The notes under the pieces were generated by a model, which was not told the origin of the DNA, ran no database searches, and saw only the letters and a program-made list of their open reading frames with translations. A program made the translations under genes and the position numbers. Of a DNA stretch of 64,000 nucleotides, positions 40,679-50,024 are shown piece after piece; position 1 is the first letter of the stretch, and every line of letters begins with the position of its first letter. Source of the stretch: Phyllobacterium myrsinacearum (GTDB lineage Bacteria; Pseudomonadota; Alphaproteobacteria; Rhizobiales; Rhizobiaceae); NCBI RefSeq assembly GCF_002980555.1, contig NZ_PVBT01000004.1, positions 124,001 through 188,000 of the forward strand, written 5' to 3'.

Positions 40679-41670
40679 TGCCCGCCATTCAGCGAAAAGC
40701 GTCGTGTCTGGACGAGATAGATAAAGAGCGGGCCACCGAGCAGCGCTGTGATAATACCCACCGGCAATTCGCGTGGTAAGGCGATGCTGCGTGCGACGAC
40801 GTCTGCAGTCACAACCATCAACGCACCGATGGCCGCGGTCAGCGCAATGGACCAGCCGACGTTATGCGGTTTAAGCAGCCGGGCGATGTGCGGTGAGACA
40901 AGGCCGACAAAGGCAACCGGCCCGGCGACCGGCGCGACACCTGCAACGGGAAGCACCGCGAACAGCAGCAGGACCGGTTTCCAGAAACGCAAGTTCAGTC
41001 CCATGCCAATGGATGCGTGTTCACTCAGAGCAAGCATGCCGATGATGCGCTGGCATGCAAAGGCGCCGGCCAGGCCGCCGAGCACCCACGGCGTCATGTA
41101 TAGAAGGTGCGGCCACGATCGGCCCTGAAAGCCACCGGATAGCCAGAAGAGCAGGGATGGCGCTTGTGGTCCGCTCAAGAGCAGCACATAGGTGGTTGTT
41201 GCGCCCAGGAAGAGGGAAATGCTGATCCCGCCGAGCGCAAGATGCAGCGGTCGTCCCTCGCCGCCGCGTGATACCCAAAGAGTGACGGAAGCGGCGGCCA
41301 AGCCGCCGGCCAGCCCGACAAAGGGATAATACACCGACGAAATCCATGGCAGGAATACGAAACAGAACACGATGGGTGCCACCGCGCCCGATGCAACGCC
41401 GGTAATATCGGGACCAGCTAGCGGATTGCGGGTCAGCGCCTGCAGGAGATATCCCGAGACAGCGAGACCGGCACCGGCGACCACGGCAGCAAGGCTGCGG
41501 GGCAGGCGCAGCGACCAGACAAGAATGGAATCGATCTTGCCATCCGGCGACAGGAGCACGGGCCACAATTTGGACAGTCCAAGCGGTTTGGCCCCGACGA
41601 GCAGGCCGGCAACAATCACCAGCAGGGTTGCCGCCACCATGAGTGAGGTCATGGCCAATGACCGTCCCAT
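40675..41670 (-). CDS. Iron-siderophore ABC transporter permease 1 (FecC type)
   Basis: A 331-residue FecCD/BtuC-family permease with about nine to ten membrane segments: VVAGAGLAVSGYLLQALTRN, PLAGPDITGVASGA and VGLVSPHIARLL. The ATG at 41670 was chosen; a TTG at 41694 extends it by eight residues but lacks a ribosome site. It lies 34 bases after the binding-protein gene. Confidence 0.9.
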   Translation of the reverse strand: MGRSLAMTSLMVAATLLVIVAGLLVGAKPLGLSKLWPVLLSPDGKIDSILVWSLRLPRSLAAVVAGAGLAVSGYLLQALTRNPLAGPDITGVASGAVAPIVFCFVFLPWISSVYYPFVGLAGGLAAASVTLWVSRGGEGRPLHLALGGISISLFLGATTTYVLLLSGPQAPSLLFWLSGGFQGRSWPHLLYMTPWVLGGLAGAFACQRIIGMLALSEHASIGMGLNLRFWKPVLLLFAVLPVAGVAPVAGPVAFVGLVSPHIARLLKPHNVGWSIALTAAIGALMVVTADVVARSIALPRELPVGIITALLGGPLFIYLVQTRRFSLNGGQ

Positions 41671-41704
41671 GCCTGCTGTTCGCTGCTGTGCCAAGGCGAT
41701 ATCG

Positions 41705-42670
41705 TTAACGGATATCGGCAGGGATCAATTTTGCCGCCTCGGCTTTGACGTCGACTTTCGGAAACGTCTCCGGATACAGATAATGTGCTGCTTCGCGCAA
41801 AACGATTTCGCGGGCGATCGGACCATTGGCTTCAACCCAATGATCGCCGACATAGAAAACGCGGCCACTCTTGACCGCCGAGAGCTGCTGCCAGATCGGA
41901 TTGTTCTCGTGCGGACGATCCGGCCCGGAATCGTAGACAAAAATGACCTCCGGGTCTTTTTCAAGCATGGTCTCAAGGCTCAGCTCCACGCCGAACGGCC
42001 CGCCTTGGCGCATCGGTCCCGCAATGTTGTCACCGCCAAGTGCGGCAACGATTGAGGCCGTCGTGTTCTCCGTGTGGAAGGACCATGGCGTATCTCCGGC
42101 CCACATGATCTGAAAGCGCGGATGTACGTCTTTCGGCGCTTTCGCACTGTATTCGGCGAGGTGCTGCCGGAAAGCAGCATTGAGCTCCGTGCCACGTTCC
42201 GGCTTGCCCAGCACCTGTGCAAGCTGGGAAATCTCACGATCGCTTTCGCTCAGAAGCTCCATATTATAGGCCACATAGGGTGCGATCTTCTGCAATTGCT
42301 CGGCATTGCCAATCGTGTAGCGGCGCATGGCAATGATGATGTCAGGTTTTGCTTCCGACAGCAGTTCCAGATTGGGTTTGGCGCGCTGGCCGATCTGTTT
42401 GATCTGCTTTGTCAGACCCAGAAGAAAATCGGGCTCGCGGCCAGCTGCCATATAGGTCGTTGCGACCGGTTTGATACCAAGCGCAAACGCTACGTCGGTA
42501 GCAAAGTAGGAAATGGAGGCGATACGCTTGGGATTGGCAGGAACATCGATGGTGGCTCCACGATCATCGACAATTGACAATGTTTTTGCATTGTTGGCTG
42601 ATGCCGATGCCGCGGTTAGAAGGCTGAACAAGCCGATTGCACAAAGAGACTTGAGGCCCTTACCAAACAT
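41705..42670 (-). CDS. Iron-siderophore-binding periplasmic protein (FepB/FecB type)
   Basis: A 321-residue class III binding protein. Residues 1-25 are a Sec signal (MFGKGLKSLCAIGLFSLLTA, cleavage after ASA). The mature part has the family entry SIVDDRGATIDVPANPKRIA and the later PDIIIAMRRY and VIFVYDSGPD segments. AGGAAAG precedes the ATG at 42670. It is the first gene of the importer operon; an IRO-box lies 54 bases upstream. No outer-membrane receptor gene is in the window. Confidence 0.9.
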   Translation of the reverse strand: MFGKGLKSLCAIGLFSLLTAASASANNAKTLSIVDDRGATIDVPANPKRIASISYFATDVAFALGIKPVATTYMAAGREPDFLLGLTKQIKQIGQRAKPNLELLSEAKPDIIIAMRRYTIGNAEQLQKIAPYVAYNMELLSESDREISQLAQVLGKPERGTELNAAFRQHLAEYSAKAPKDVHPRFQIMWAGDTPWSFHTENTTASIVAALGGDNIAGPMRQGGPFGVELSLETMLEKDPEVIFVYDSGPDRPHENNPIWQQLSAVKSGRVFYVGDHWVEANGPIAREIVLREAAHYLYPETFPKVDVKAEAAKLIPADIR

Positions 42671-42723
42671 GACGGCATCTTTCCTGACTGCGTGTGACTG
42701 CACATCGCTTTAGCCAAAAAACA

Positions 42724-42738
42724 TGATGAACTCAATCA
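42724..42738. promoter_or_regulatory. IRO-box (RirA-type iron operator)
   Basis: TGATGAACTCAATCA fits TGA-N9-TCA, the iron-responsive box bound by RirA in Rhizobium and relatives. It is 54 bases before the siderophore-binding-protein ATG, a position suited to repression under iron-replete conditions. The motif is short, so chance occurrence cannot be excluded, but the target genes make it convincing. Confidence 0.6.
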
Positions 42739-42819
42739 TATTATCTTGCTGCCTGCTCAGCAGCGCTCGACATCGTCGTCGATCTGCCTCAGGGCGTTTT
42801 CTTATAGTGGCGAAAAGGG

Positions 42820-42847
42820 TCAACTCTTCCTCGAAGTCAAGAGTTGA
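42820..42847 (-). terminator. Probable terminator of the Tc-like gene
   Basis: TCAACTCTT and AAGAGTTGA are perfect 9-base arms around a 10-base loop, 53 bases after the stop of the Tc-like gene on the minus strand. Downstream on that strand the sequence reads CCCTTTTC, a short T-run. It probably insulates the siderophore operon promoter from the long upstream message. Confidence 0.5.
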
Positions 42848-42899
42848 GCGCCTCCCGGAACCGCTGCATCGCGGCAAAGCATGTGCTGGCCGCTTATTG

Positions 42900-45800
42900 C
42901 TATGGCGCCTCGTATTCGAGCCACAGCAAAACGTCGCGCGCTTGAGCGAGCCGCGCGCCATCCACGCCCTTGTCGATGGTGAGCACTGCGGCACGGGCCG
43001 CCGACCCGCCAATCGCTTGATTGAGTGGCTGGACATTCGCGGGATTGCCATCGTCAAGCGGTCCCTTGTTTGACATTGCCAAACCATCGTCAATCGTGAA
43101 CGGCGTTTGCGCTACACTTCCGAATTTGAGCTTGGCACTGAAGTTTCCTCCTTGGACGCCGGGGAGCAGGACAGCAAGGTTCGTGATCATAGCGCCCGCC
43201 GGCAAAGCGAGCCTATCGAGGGAAAGCATGATTTTGGCGGCAGCGCCGCTCTTGCGCAGCGTTGCCAGTCCCGTCGCGTCGACGGCGAGCGCCGAAACGA
43301 ACACCGCACGGCTGGCAGCTGCGGGCGGGGCAGCGGGAACGGCGGTGTTTGCGGCATACCCCGCCTGTACATCGAATGTGACACGAACATCAGTGACGCG
43401 GTTCAGCCCGGTCGCATTGGCGGACTTTGGCAGTTCGAGCGTCCAGCTCGTCGCAAATCCCGAGCCCTCGAACGGCAACAGCCGGTCGCCCGGCAGCCCA
43501 TGCAATTCCAGGTCCCTGCGAACACGGAACTCGCTCACCGGGTATGCGTCGGCGAAGCGAACGAGCGGCACCGGAGTGCCGCCCGGCTCGCGACGGAAGC
43601 GGGAGAAGCCGCCGTTGGTGAGTATGCCGCGCAGTTGCACCGTCGTGCCCGGCGCGTCAACGAACACGTCGACCGCCCGGATGCGATGGGAGAAAGTACC
43701 CGGATGCGCAGCCGCCAGATCGTCATCATTCAACGTGAAAGTACAGCGTCCGGTAGCCTTGAGCTGGCCGAAGGCCAATGGCAGATCCTGCGCAAGAGAG
43801 TAGGTGCGAGTGAGTGGTACGGTAACCCGTGCCGCCGCGAGACGGACAGCTTCGAGCTCGGCGAGATCCAGTGACAATCGATCGACGCCGCCGACATCGC
43901 GCATCTTCGCGTCGAAGTATCCGAGCCTGATAATTCGCAGCGCCGTTCCGAGCATGTAGGCAAGCGCCCGTTCGGCAAACCATGCGGCTTGTGCGGCCAG
44001 GTCAAGATGCCGATGCAACGAGCGACGTGCCACACCGGCGAGCGCATCCCAGAAGTCGCGATTGAGGAAGCGCTCGTTTTGGTAGTTGATCAGATCGACC
44101 GCGTATGCCAGATCGGTCGCGGCAATCAGGGCCTGAAGGTTGGCGATCGTCACATTGCGTTCCTGAACCCGCACCGCCGCCGCGGCTGCGGGCCGCGCTT
44201 CATTCATAAGGGTCTTGAGTTCGCCATCACGCTTGGTGGCCGCGTCGGCCATGCCTTGCAACGTCGTGGTGCTAAGGACTGCAAAGACCGCAAATCCGCC
44301 AACCACGCCAAGCCCGCCCATTGCACTGCCGAGACCCACGGACTCCGAAGCCGCGGCCCCCGTCCCCGCGCCTGAACCTGATCCGAGCCCTAACGCGTCG
44401 CCAACGCCGCTCGTGCTCAGCGACGTCCATCCTTCCGAGGCGGATTTGCCGACATCGACCATCGATGTGACGCTGTCCTTCATGCCTTTGAAATAATCCT
44501 TGAACTGGCTGAAGATCGAGTTCGCATCGGCGATTTCCGCCTGCTTTGCGGTAATCAGTTTCTCCACATCGGCGGCAAGCTTCTTTGCGACGACGACGCC
44601 CGCTTTGGCGATCTCAATTTGCTCGGCCGCGATGCCGACCGTGGCGCGCGCCTTACGCTCTTGTGCCTTGGCGGCCAGGAGATCCAGATCGAGTTGCTCA
44701 ACGCGCGAGAGATATTGCAGATAGTCGTTCTGCGCAGATTTCGCAGCGGTCGCCCACCGTCCTGCAGCGGAAATCAACGTTTCATACCTGAGGGTCGGGA
44801 CGGCGGAGTCGTTGTAGCCATAGAAGTTCAGCCCGGCGGCGAGCTGCTGGAGCGCGAGGCGTGCCCGATCCTTCTGGTTGCGCACACGCGGATTCTCGAC
44901 CAGCCCGAACCACGGGCCGGGTAGGAAATTGAACGGCAGATAGGCGCTCGTGCCGGGATCCTCCCCATGCAGGAACAGCACGGCCTTGTAGAGTTCGCGC
45001 GCACGCTCGAGCATTGATGCATCGTCAGTGCGGTAGAGCGCTTCGGCCCATGCAAGGATTGCATCGGCCTGAACGATACGAGCGTAGCGCTCGTCGATCG
45101 CATGCAGGATCGGAGCATCCGGCTTTAACACGTCATAGCCGCCGCGGAACTGAGGTGTGAGTGAATAGGGACCATCGAGATTGCGATCATCGTCGTACTG
45201 CAACCGCGCCGTGTACGGACGATCCCCCAACTCGTCGTTCCAGCGCAATCGGCCGGCCACGACGCGCTTCACAGCGACGATGGCGTCGGGGTGCTTCACC
45301 ATTCCCGCTGGTGTTCCCAGCATGGCGGTGCCCACGTAGAAGCCGGTTACCCCTGCAAGCACATCCACGGTACCGGCGAGATCGCCGAGGCCGGCACGGA
45401 TCATCGCTCGCAGCATTGGCATGACAAAGAGCTGCTGATATTTCAGCAGTCGTGTTGCCTGATCGCGCGCAATGCGGAAGTGGACGACGTCAAGCCACAG
45501 GTCAATGGGGCGGGCGAGCTGCCAGAAGCGTTCGAGACCGTCCGGCAGGTAATTCGCCTGCGTGCCGGTAAGCTCCGTGATGTTGCTGACTTTCACCCGG
45601 CGCCGCCGGGTGAAGCTGAGCGGTCGCGGAAAATTGCCGGCACTCATCGACGGTTCCCAATTCTCGCCGCTCGCCGGCATCGGTGCTGCGGCCCGGAGCA
45701 GGAGCTCGGCCTCGTCTGCAAGTCTGACCGCGGCGCCGAAGTCGCTCTTGTCGATCGCTTGAACGAGATTCAGCAGCTTGGCGTCGGCGACGCCGTAGTT

Positions 45801-47210
45801 GAGCAGGAACACTGCCGATCGACGGACCTCACCCATTGAATCAAAGTAGCCGTTGTACGGCGTCATGCTTGAAGTCAGGGGCAGATCTCTATGATATTCG
45901 AGAAACCGCTTGCGAGCATCATCCAGCCAAAGGCCGTGGGCCACGCTTTCGACCTGGGTGCGCAACGCAAACAGATTCTCGCCGAAGAACGGTTGCTGAC
46001 GCGCGAGCCATTCATCGAAACGCAGGAAGAACGGTGCGGCACCGACCACGTCCTTCCAGAGGATGGGTTTGCCTTCCTCTCCCGGTAACTGCGGCTGGAT
46101 TACGTTCTCTTGCGGCTCGACTGGGCCCTGTGCCGTATCGCTCAGCGCGCGCGACAGCGTGTGGATGTTGAGCGTTACCGGCGAATACATGGTGCTATCG
46201 GGCTCGGTCAGCGGCAGGCGATACCTGTTGGCAAACTCCAGGGTAGTGACAGGGGCTGCTGCCAATAGCGCGTCGAGGTGTTCCCTGTCGGTGTGCGTGC
46301 CCTGCACCGGCAATGCAGCCGCTGCCACGGCGAAGCCGAAACCGGATCCAGTCGGCGCAGCCAGAATCTTTGTCACGATCGGTATGAGAAGTTTGTTGAG
46401 GGAAACTTCCGTGCGATCCGTGGTACGGAAGTCCTGGAAGAACCGTTGTTGCAGCTGACGCTCGACGATCGCCGGGAAGGTTGCAGGATCGGCACCGACT
46501 CCCAACTTTTGCTGATGCGCAAAGAGCACGAACACGCCGCGCAGATAGTCGCGATAGGACTGGTCATCGGGCAGTGCCCAAGGGAGTATCTGCCAATCGA
46601 ACCCGGGCTTGATGAACAGGTTCGGATCGAAGTAGGGCCGGTCCGTCATATCGAACCGATTTTTCAGATCGCGCACCGGCTGCACCTGAACATGGCCGTT
46701 GCGAAGCGCCTGGGGGTCAAGGATAAAGGCATCACCGTTGTTGGCGACCGCCCGGTCGATGTCCGCGAGCAGTCTGGCTCGGGTACCAGCAGGTAAAAGG
46801 CGCGCGATGCTGTCTTGTCCCGGACTGGCGAGGTCACTGGCCACGTCGTCGGCACGCACTCTTCGTGTAGCGACCAATTGCTCGGCCAACATCTCAAGCT
46901 GGCCGTTATCGACATGGTCCGCAGCGACAACATTGATTATCCCGTCTTCGGTGCCGTTCAGCATGCCGAGCGTCACTGCAATGCCTGGCGTTAGGTGCCC
47001 GACTGCGGCAAGGGTAAGCTCGTTGCGCCACAAGGCGGGGTCCAGCGTGAGCACCGCGATGCCGTCCGAGCCGGTTCGGGCCTCTGCGACCACCTTGAGA
47101 TCATCGCGGCCGGTGTTTTGCAGTTGGATGAGCACCTCTCCGAGCGGCACGCCTCCGGCAGCGTCATGAGCGTGTACTCGGATGTGCAACGGGTCAGCTT
47201 CTGTTTTCAT
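42900..47210 (-). CDS. Tc toxin A-subunit-like protein (C-terminal pore and TcB-binding type), solitary
   Basis: A 1436-residue protein. An N-terminal beta-sandwich of about 90 residues (LHIRVHAHDAAGGVPLGEVL) is followed by a large mostly helical region (100-830). A long coiled coil lies at about 840-925 (KARATVGIAAEQIEIAKAGV), then a Gly/Ser/Ala-rich segment and a hydrophobic stretch (940-985, MGGLGVVGGFAVFAV). The C-terminal part has a TcB-binding-like domain with FTLNDDDLAAAHPGTFSHRI near 1155-1175. These match the channel and TcB-binding parts of TcA, which is usually near 2500 residues. No signal peptide, TcB or TcC gene is nearby. GGAGG precedes the ATG. Confidence 0.65.
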   Translation of the reverse strand: MKTEADPLHIRVHAHDAAGGVPLGEVLIQLQNTGRDDLKVVAEARTGSDGIAVLTLDPALWRNELTLAAVGHLTPGIAVTLGMLNGTEDGIINVVAADHVDNGQLEMLAEQLVATRRVRADDVASDLASPGQDSIARLLPAGTRARLLADIDRAVANNGDAFILDPQALRNGHVQVQPVRDLKNRFDMTDRPYFDPNLFIKPGFDWQILPWALPDDQSYRDYLRGVFVLFAHQQKLGVGADPATFPAIVERQLQQRFFQDFRTTDRTEVSLNKLLIPIVTKILAAPTGSGFGFAVAAAALPVQGTHTDREHLDALLAAAPVTTLEFANRYRLPLTEPDSTMYSPVTLNIHTLSRALSDTAQGPVEPQENVIQPQLPGEEGKPILWKDVVGAAPFFLRFDEWLARQQPFFGENLFALRTQVESVAHGLWLDDARKRFLEYHRDLPLTSSMTPYNGYFDSMGEVRRSAVFLLNYGVADAKLLNLVQAIDKSDFGAAVRLADEAELLLRAAAPMPASGENWEPSMSAGNFPRPLSFTRRRRVKVSNITELTGTQANYLPDGLERFWQLARPIDLWLDVVHFRIARDQATRLLKYQQLFVMPMLRAMIRAGLGDLAGTVDVLAGVTGFYVGTAMLGTPAGMVKHPDAIVAVKRVVAGRLRWNDELGDRPYTARLQYDDDRNLDGPYSLTPQFRGGYDVLKPDAPILHAIDERYARIVQADAILAWAEALYRTDDASMLERARELYKAVLFLHGEDPGTSAYLPFNFLPGPWFGLVENPRVRNQKDRARLALQQLAAGLNFYGYNDSAVPTLRYETLISAAGRWATAAKSAQNDYLQYLSRVEQLDLDLLAAKAQERKARATVGIAAEQIEIAKAGVVVAKKLAADVEKLITAKQAEIADANSIFSQFKDYFKGMKDSVTSMVDVGKSASEGWTSLSTSGVGDALGLGSGSGAGTGAAASESVGLGSAMGGLGVVGGFAVFAVLSTTTLQGMADAATKRDGELKTLMNEARPAAAAAVRVQERNVTIANLQALIAATDLAYAVDLINYQNERFLNRDFWDALAGVARRSLHRHLDLAAQAAWFAERALAYMLGTALRIIRLGYFDAKMRDVGGVDRLSLDLAELEAVRLAAARVTVPLTRTYSLAQDLPLAFGQLKATGRCTFTLNDDDLAAAHPGTFSHRIRAVDVFVDAPGTTVQLRGILTNGGFSRFRREPGGTPVPLVRFADAYPVSEFRVRRDLELHGLPGDRLLPFEGSGFATSWTLELPKSANATGLNRVTDVRVTFDVQAGYAANTAVPAAPPAAASRAVFVSALAVDATGLATLRKSGAAAKIMLSLDRLALPAGAMITNLAVLLPGVQGGNFSAKLKFGSVAQTPFTIDDGLAMSNKGPLDDGNPANVQPLNQAIGGSAARAAVLTIDKGVDGARLAQARDVLLWLEYEAP

Positions 47211-47381
47211 GGGAGCCTCCACTGGGAACATTGAGGGGCAGACCGGATATCCCGATTTTCAAGACAGCGTCATACCGCTGTTGAAAGATGCACGCCCCCG
47301 ATCCGCGAGCCGGCGTTACGTTCCCATAATGCAAATCATAGCGCATCCTCCGTTTGGAGGAGACAGTCGCAATACTTCCTG

Positions 47382-47419
47382 TTGACTATAACTGATATGT
47401 TATATAACAATATTGTTAT
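47382..47419 (+). promoter_or_regulatory. ArsR promoter with overlapping perfect palindrome
   Basis: A -35-like TTGACT (47382-47387) and -10-like TATAAC (47403-47408) precede the ArsR gene. ATAACAATATTGTTAT (47404-47419) is a perfect 16-base palindrome overlapping the -10 region and the ATG. This is the usual place for ArsR autorepression. Transcription starting near 47415 would give an almost leaderless message, and no ribosome site is visible before the ATG. All functional parts are inferred. Confidence 0.55.
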
Positions 47420-47771
47420 GAATAGTTCGATTGAAGCCACAAGACTGGATGCGGCGTTTTTAGCGCTCGCCGACCCGACCCGCCGGGCAATCCTCGCGCG
47501 CCTGGCGCACGGCGAGGAAACAGTGATGCAACTGGCAGAGCCTTTTGCGATGACGCAGCCGGCAATTTCGCGGCACTTGAAGGTGCTCGAAAACGCCGGG
47601 CTGATTGTCCGGCGGATCGAGGGTACCAAGCGGCCCTGCCGGTTATCGAATGCCGGGATCGAAGCCGTCGACCGATGGCTTGCGATGCTGAGGGAAGCGC
47701 TGGTTCAGAACTACGACAGACTCGACAGCGTCCTGGCGGACATGGTTGAAAATGGAGAGGACTTGAAATGA
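47418..47771 (+). CDS. ArsR-family regulator paired with an SRPBCC protein
   Basis: A 117-residue ArsR winged-helix regulator: LDAAFLALADPTRRAILARL, then LAEPFAMTQPAISRHLKVLE and the wing GLIVRRIEGTKRP. The metal-binding cysteines of classic ArsR are absent, as is usual in the ArsR-SRPBCC group. The start at 47418 is taken; an ATG at 47397 is possible. It overlaps the SRPBCC gene by four bases, a common toxin-resistance-like or stress pair. Its own promoter carries a palindrome. Confidence 0.87.
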   Translation: MNSSIEATRLDAAFLALADPTRRAILARLAHGEETVMQLAEPFAMTQPAISRHLKVLENAGLIVRRIEGTKRPCRLSNAGIEAVDRWLAMLREALVQNYDRLDSVLADMVENGEDLK

Positions 47772-48238
47772 GCAAGCTAACGATCAAGACCGAAGGTGAC
47801 CTGTATGTTGTTGTGACGAGGCAGTTCAATGCACCGCCTCAAGCCGTTTATCGTGCGCACACGGAATCAGCGCTGATCCAGAAATGGATGCTTGGACCGG
47901 ATGGATGGACCATGCCTGTCTGCATCAACGAACTGCGGCCCGGTGGAAAAATCCGGTTTGAATGGAAGGGGCCCGACGGTAGCGGGTTTCATCTGACCGG
48001 CGAATATCTGGAGTTGCAGCCCTACAGCCGCATTGTTCATGTGGAACGGATGCATCTTCCGGATACGACGCCAGACAACCATGTGGAAACCCGGTTCGAT
48101 CCGGATGGATCCGGTACGCTGATGATCATGCGTATGACGTTGCCTGACGCTGAAACGCGGTCAATGATGCTGGCAAGCGGCATGGAACACGGCATGGAAG
48201 CAAGCTATGTCAGGCTGGACGCATTGGCGATTGAATAG
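47768..48238 (+). CDS. SRPBCC (AHSA1-like) protein
   Basis: A 156-residue START-like/AHSA1 protein: VVTRQFNAPPQAVYRAHTES, LIQKWMLGPDGWTMPV, GGKIRFEWKGPDG and VERMHLPD are the usual pattern of the hydrophobic-cavity fold. It is translationally coupled to ArsR. Ligand unknown; members may bind small lipophilic compounds. Confidence 0.87.
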   Translation: MSKLTIKTEGDLYVVVTRQFNAPPQAVYRAHTESALIQKWMLGPDGWTMPVCINELRPGGKIRFEWKGPDGSGFHLTGEYLELQPYSRIVHVERMHLPDTTPDNHVETRFDPDGSGTLMIMRMTLPDAETRSMMLASGMEHGMEASYVRLDALAIE

Positions 48239-48466
48239 GCGTTATCGATACAAGTGCTCATCAACAGCCGGATGTATTCTTCGAAAAAACGGTCTCAACA
48301 CGCATCGTCCGTGTGCCGTCTATCTGTTGATTGAATGGCCGGGGGCAAAGGGTGGCGGGCGCGGCTCAGGTCGCCGCGCTGCCTGCTCTGGAACTCTATC
48401 GGCTATTCCGCGATGGTGATAGGTTCACCCGACCATGGCGCCGACTCTCGTTACCGGAGATCACCG

Positions 48467-49384
48467 TTGAACAGCGAACAGGGCATTCTTCGCATATCCA
48501 TAGCCGTCACAATTTTTGTCGCGGGCTTTGGCGTGATATTCGGCTTGCTCGCAGGATCCTTTTCCATCGTATTCGACGGCGTTTACATGCTGGCCGATGC
48601 CGCCATGAGCGGGCTGGCGCTCGGTGTTGCGAAGCTCATCGCCTTATCCGCCGTTCCCACCGGAAAGCTCCGGGAGCGGTTCACGATGGGCTTTTGGCAT
48701 CTTGAGCCCATGGTTCTTGGCCTCAACGGCATCATGCTGTCGGGAGTTGCCATTTACGCATTGATCAATGCGATCGGCAGCCTGATGAGCGGCGGTCGCG
48801 ATCTCGAATTCAGCTTCGCTATTTTCTATGCTGCGGTTGCCTTGCTTGCCTGTACGGTCATGGCAGTCGTTGAAACGAAAATGAACAGGCATTTACAGTC
48901 CGATTTCGTGGCCTTGGATGCCAAGGCCTGGATCATGTCCGGGGGCATTACCGCTGCATTGCTGGTGGCGTTTTCCGTTGGATATGCAATCGAAGGAACG
49001 CAATTCAACTGGATCACGCCCTATATCGACCCAGCCGTGCTTGCCCTCGTCTGCGTTATCATCATTCCACTTCCCATCGGCACGATCAGGCAGGCCCTGG
49101 CTGATATCTTCCTGGTAACGCCCCCGGCGCTGAAGTCGCATGTCGATATGGTCGCGCAGCGTTTCGTCGAACACTATGGTTTCGTTTCCTACCGGGCTTA
49201 TGTGGCCAAGGTCGGACGCGGCAAGCAGATCGAGTTGTACTTCATCGTTCCCATGGGCTGGCCGCCAAGACGCCTTGAGGAATGGGACGCAATCCGGGAT
49301 GAAATCGGTGATGCCATTGGCGATGAAAGCACAGACCGCTGGCTGACCATTGCCTTCACCACGGACCTTGAATGGGCTGTTTGA
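48467..49384 (+). CDS. Cation diffusion facilitator-family transporter
   Basis: About 305 residues with six membrane segments: SFSIVFDGVYMLADAAMSGL carries D37 and D44, and SDFVALDAKAWIMSGG carries D146 and D151, the usual metal-site positions of the cation efflux fold. A C-terminal cytoplasmic domain of about 85 residues follows. The TTG at 48467 is chosen because GGAG lies 9 bases upstream; in-frame ATGs further up give a non-hydrophobic N-terminal extension. Metal substrate unknown. Confidence 0.8.
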   Translation: MNSEQGILRISIAVTIFVAGFGVIFGLLAGSFSIVFDGVYMLADAAMSGLALGVAKLIALSAVPTGKLRERFTMGFWHLEPMVLGLNGIMLSGVAIYALINAIGSLMSGGRDLEFSFAIFYAAVALLACTVMAVVETKMNRHLQSDFVALDAKAWIMSGGITAALLVAFSVGYAIEGTQFNWITPYIDPAVLALVCVIIIPLPIGTIRQALADIFLVTPPALKSHVDMVAQRFVEHYGFVSYRAYVAKVGRGKQIELYFIVPMGWPPRRLEEWDAIRDEIGDAIGDESTDRWLTIAFTTDLEWAV

Positions 49385-49478
49385 CAGGAGGTTGGGCATA
49401 CGGCCGGTCCGGCATCGGTTCCAGTCTTCCATCGCGGGGTTATGTACGCTCAAAAGCTCTCTTGCATTGCCCGTTACA

Positions 49479-49691
49479 TTACTGGGCCAGAAGCCAGCTT
49501 CGGACGATTGCGACTTCCGGTTTGCGAAGGCTGGGCTCCGGCGTCATCAGCACATAGGGCTGGCGAACTGGGAGTTGAATTCCAAACGGATCCACAAGTG
49601 TTCCGTTTAAAAGCTCTCGTTCGATGAGAAAATTGGGGATCAGCGCAAAGCCCTTCCGGCCTATGGCAATGAAATCATCATAACGATCAAG
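49479..49691 (-). pseudogene. C-terminal remnant of a LysR regulator gene
   Basis: Minus-strand frame with FIAIGRKGFALIPNFLIERE, LLNGTLVDPFGIQLPVRQPY and VAIVRSWLLAQ before a TAA. This is the end of a GcvA-like LysR effector domain; the DNA-binding half is missing. Upstream the frame loses likeness at about 49690, where it meets a remnant of a permease gene on the other strand. Confidence 0.65.
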
Positions 49692-49877
49692 TCGACCTCT
49701 CTGGCGTCAACGGTGACGGTGATGGAGCTTACGGGTGTTGCCAAGGATCTGATGAGCGAGACCTACGCCGTCATCGAGGTGTTCTGCATGGTTGAAGCGA
49801 TCTACCTCGCCCTCAATGTTCTGGTGATGCTGATATTCAAACAGCTGGACAACGCATTCTCCATTGCACGGCACTGA
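49650..49877 (+). pseudogene. C-terminal remnant of an amino acid ABC permease gene
   Basis: Plus-strand frame ALPAYGNEIIITIKSTSLAS, then TVTVMELTGVAKDLMSETYA and IEVFCMVEAIYLALNVLVML to a TGA at 49875-49877. This is the last third of a HisM/ArtM-type permease, including the EAA-loop-adjacent LPAYGNE and the final membrane helix. No start or earlier part is present. It overlaps the LysR remnant tail to tail, so a deletion probably joined two genes. Confidence 0.7.
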
Positions 49878-50024
49878 AGCATAAACACTCTGGGCTGGCT
49901 TTAGCCGCGCATCTGTGTTTGGCGTCGGATCGGGATGGCGTCGCCTATCTGATTTACAGGGCAAAGCTTGGGGTCTAGGATCAAAGCAGCAGAGAAAATG
50001 TGACCGAGTAGCGGAGTGCAATCC

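Noticed and set aside
42900-47210. Reading the 1436-residue protein as an adhesin or phage tail protein
   Set aside because: No repeats, no signal and no phage neighbours; the coiled-coil channel and TcB-binding-like end fit TcA better.
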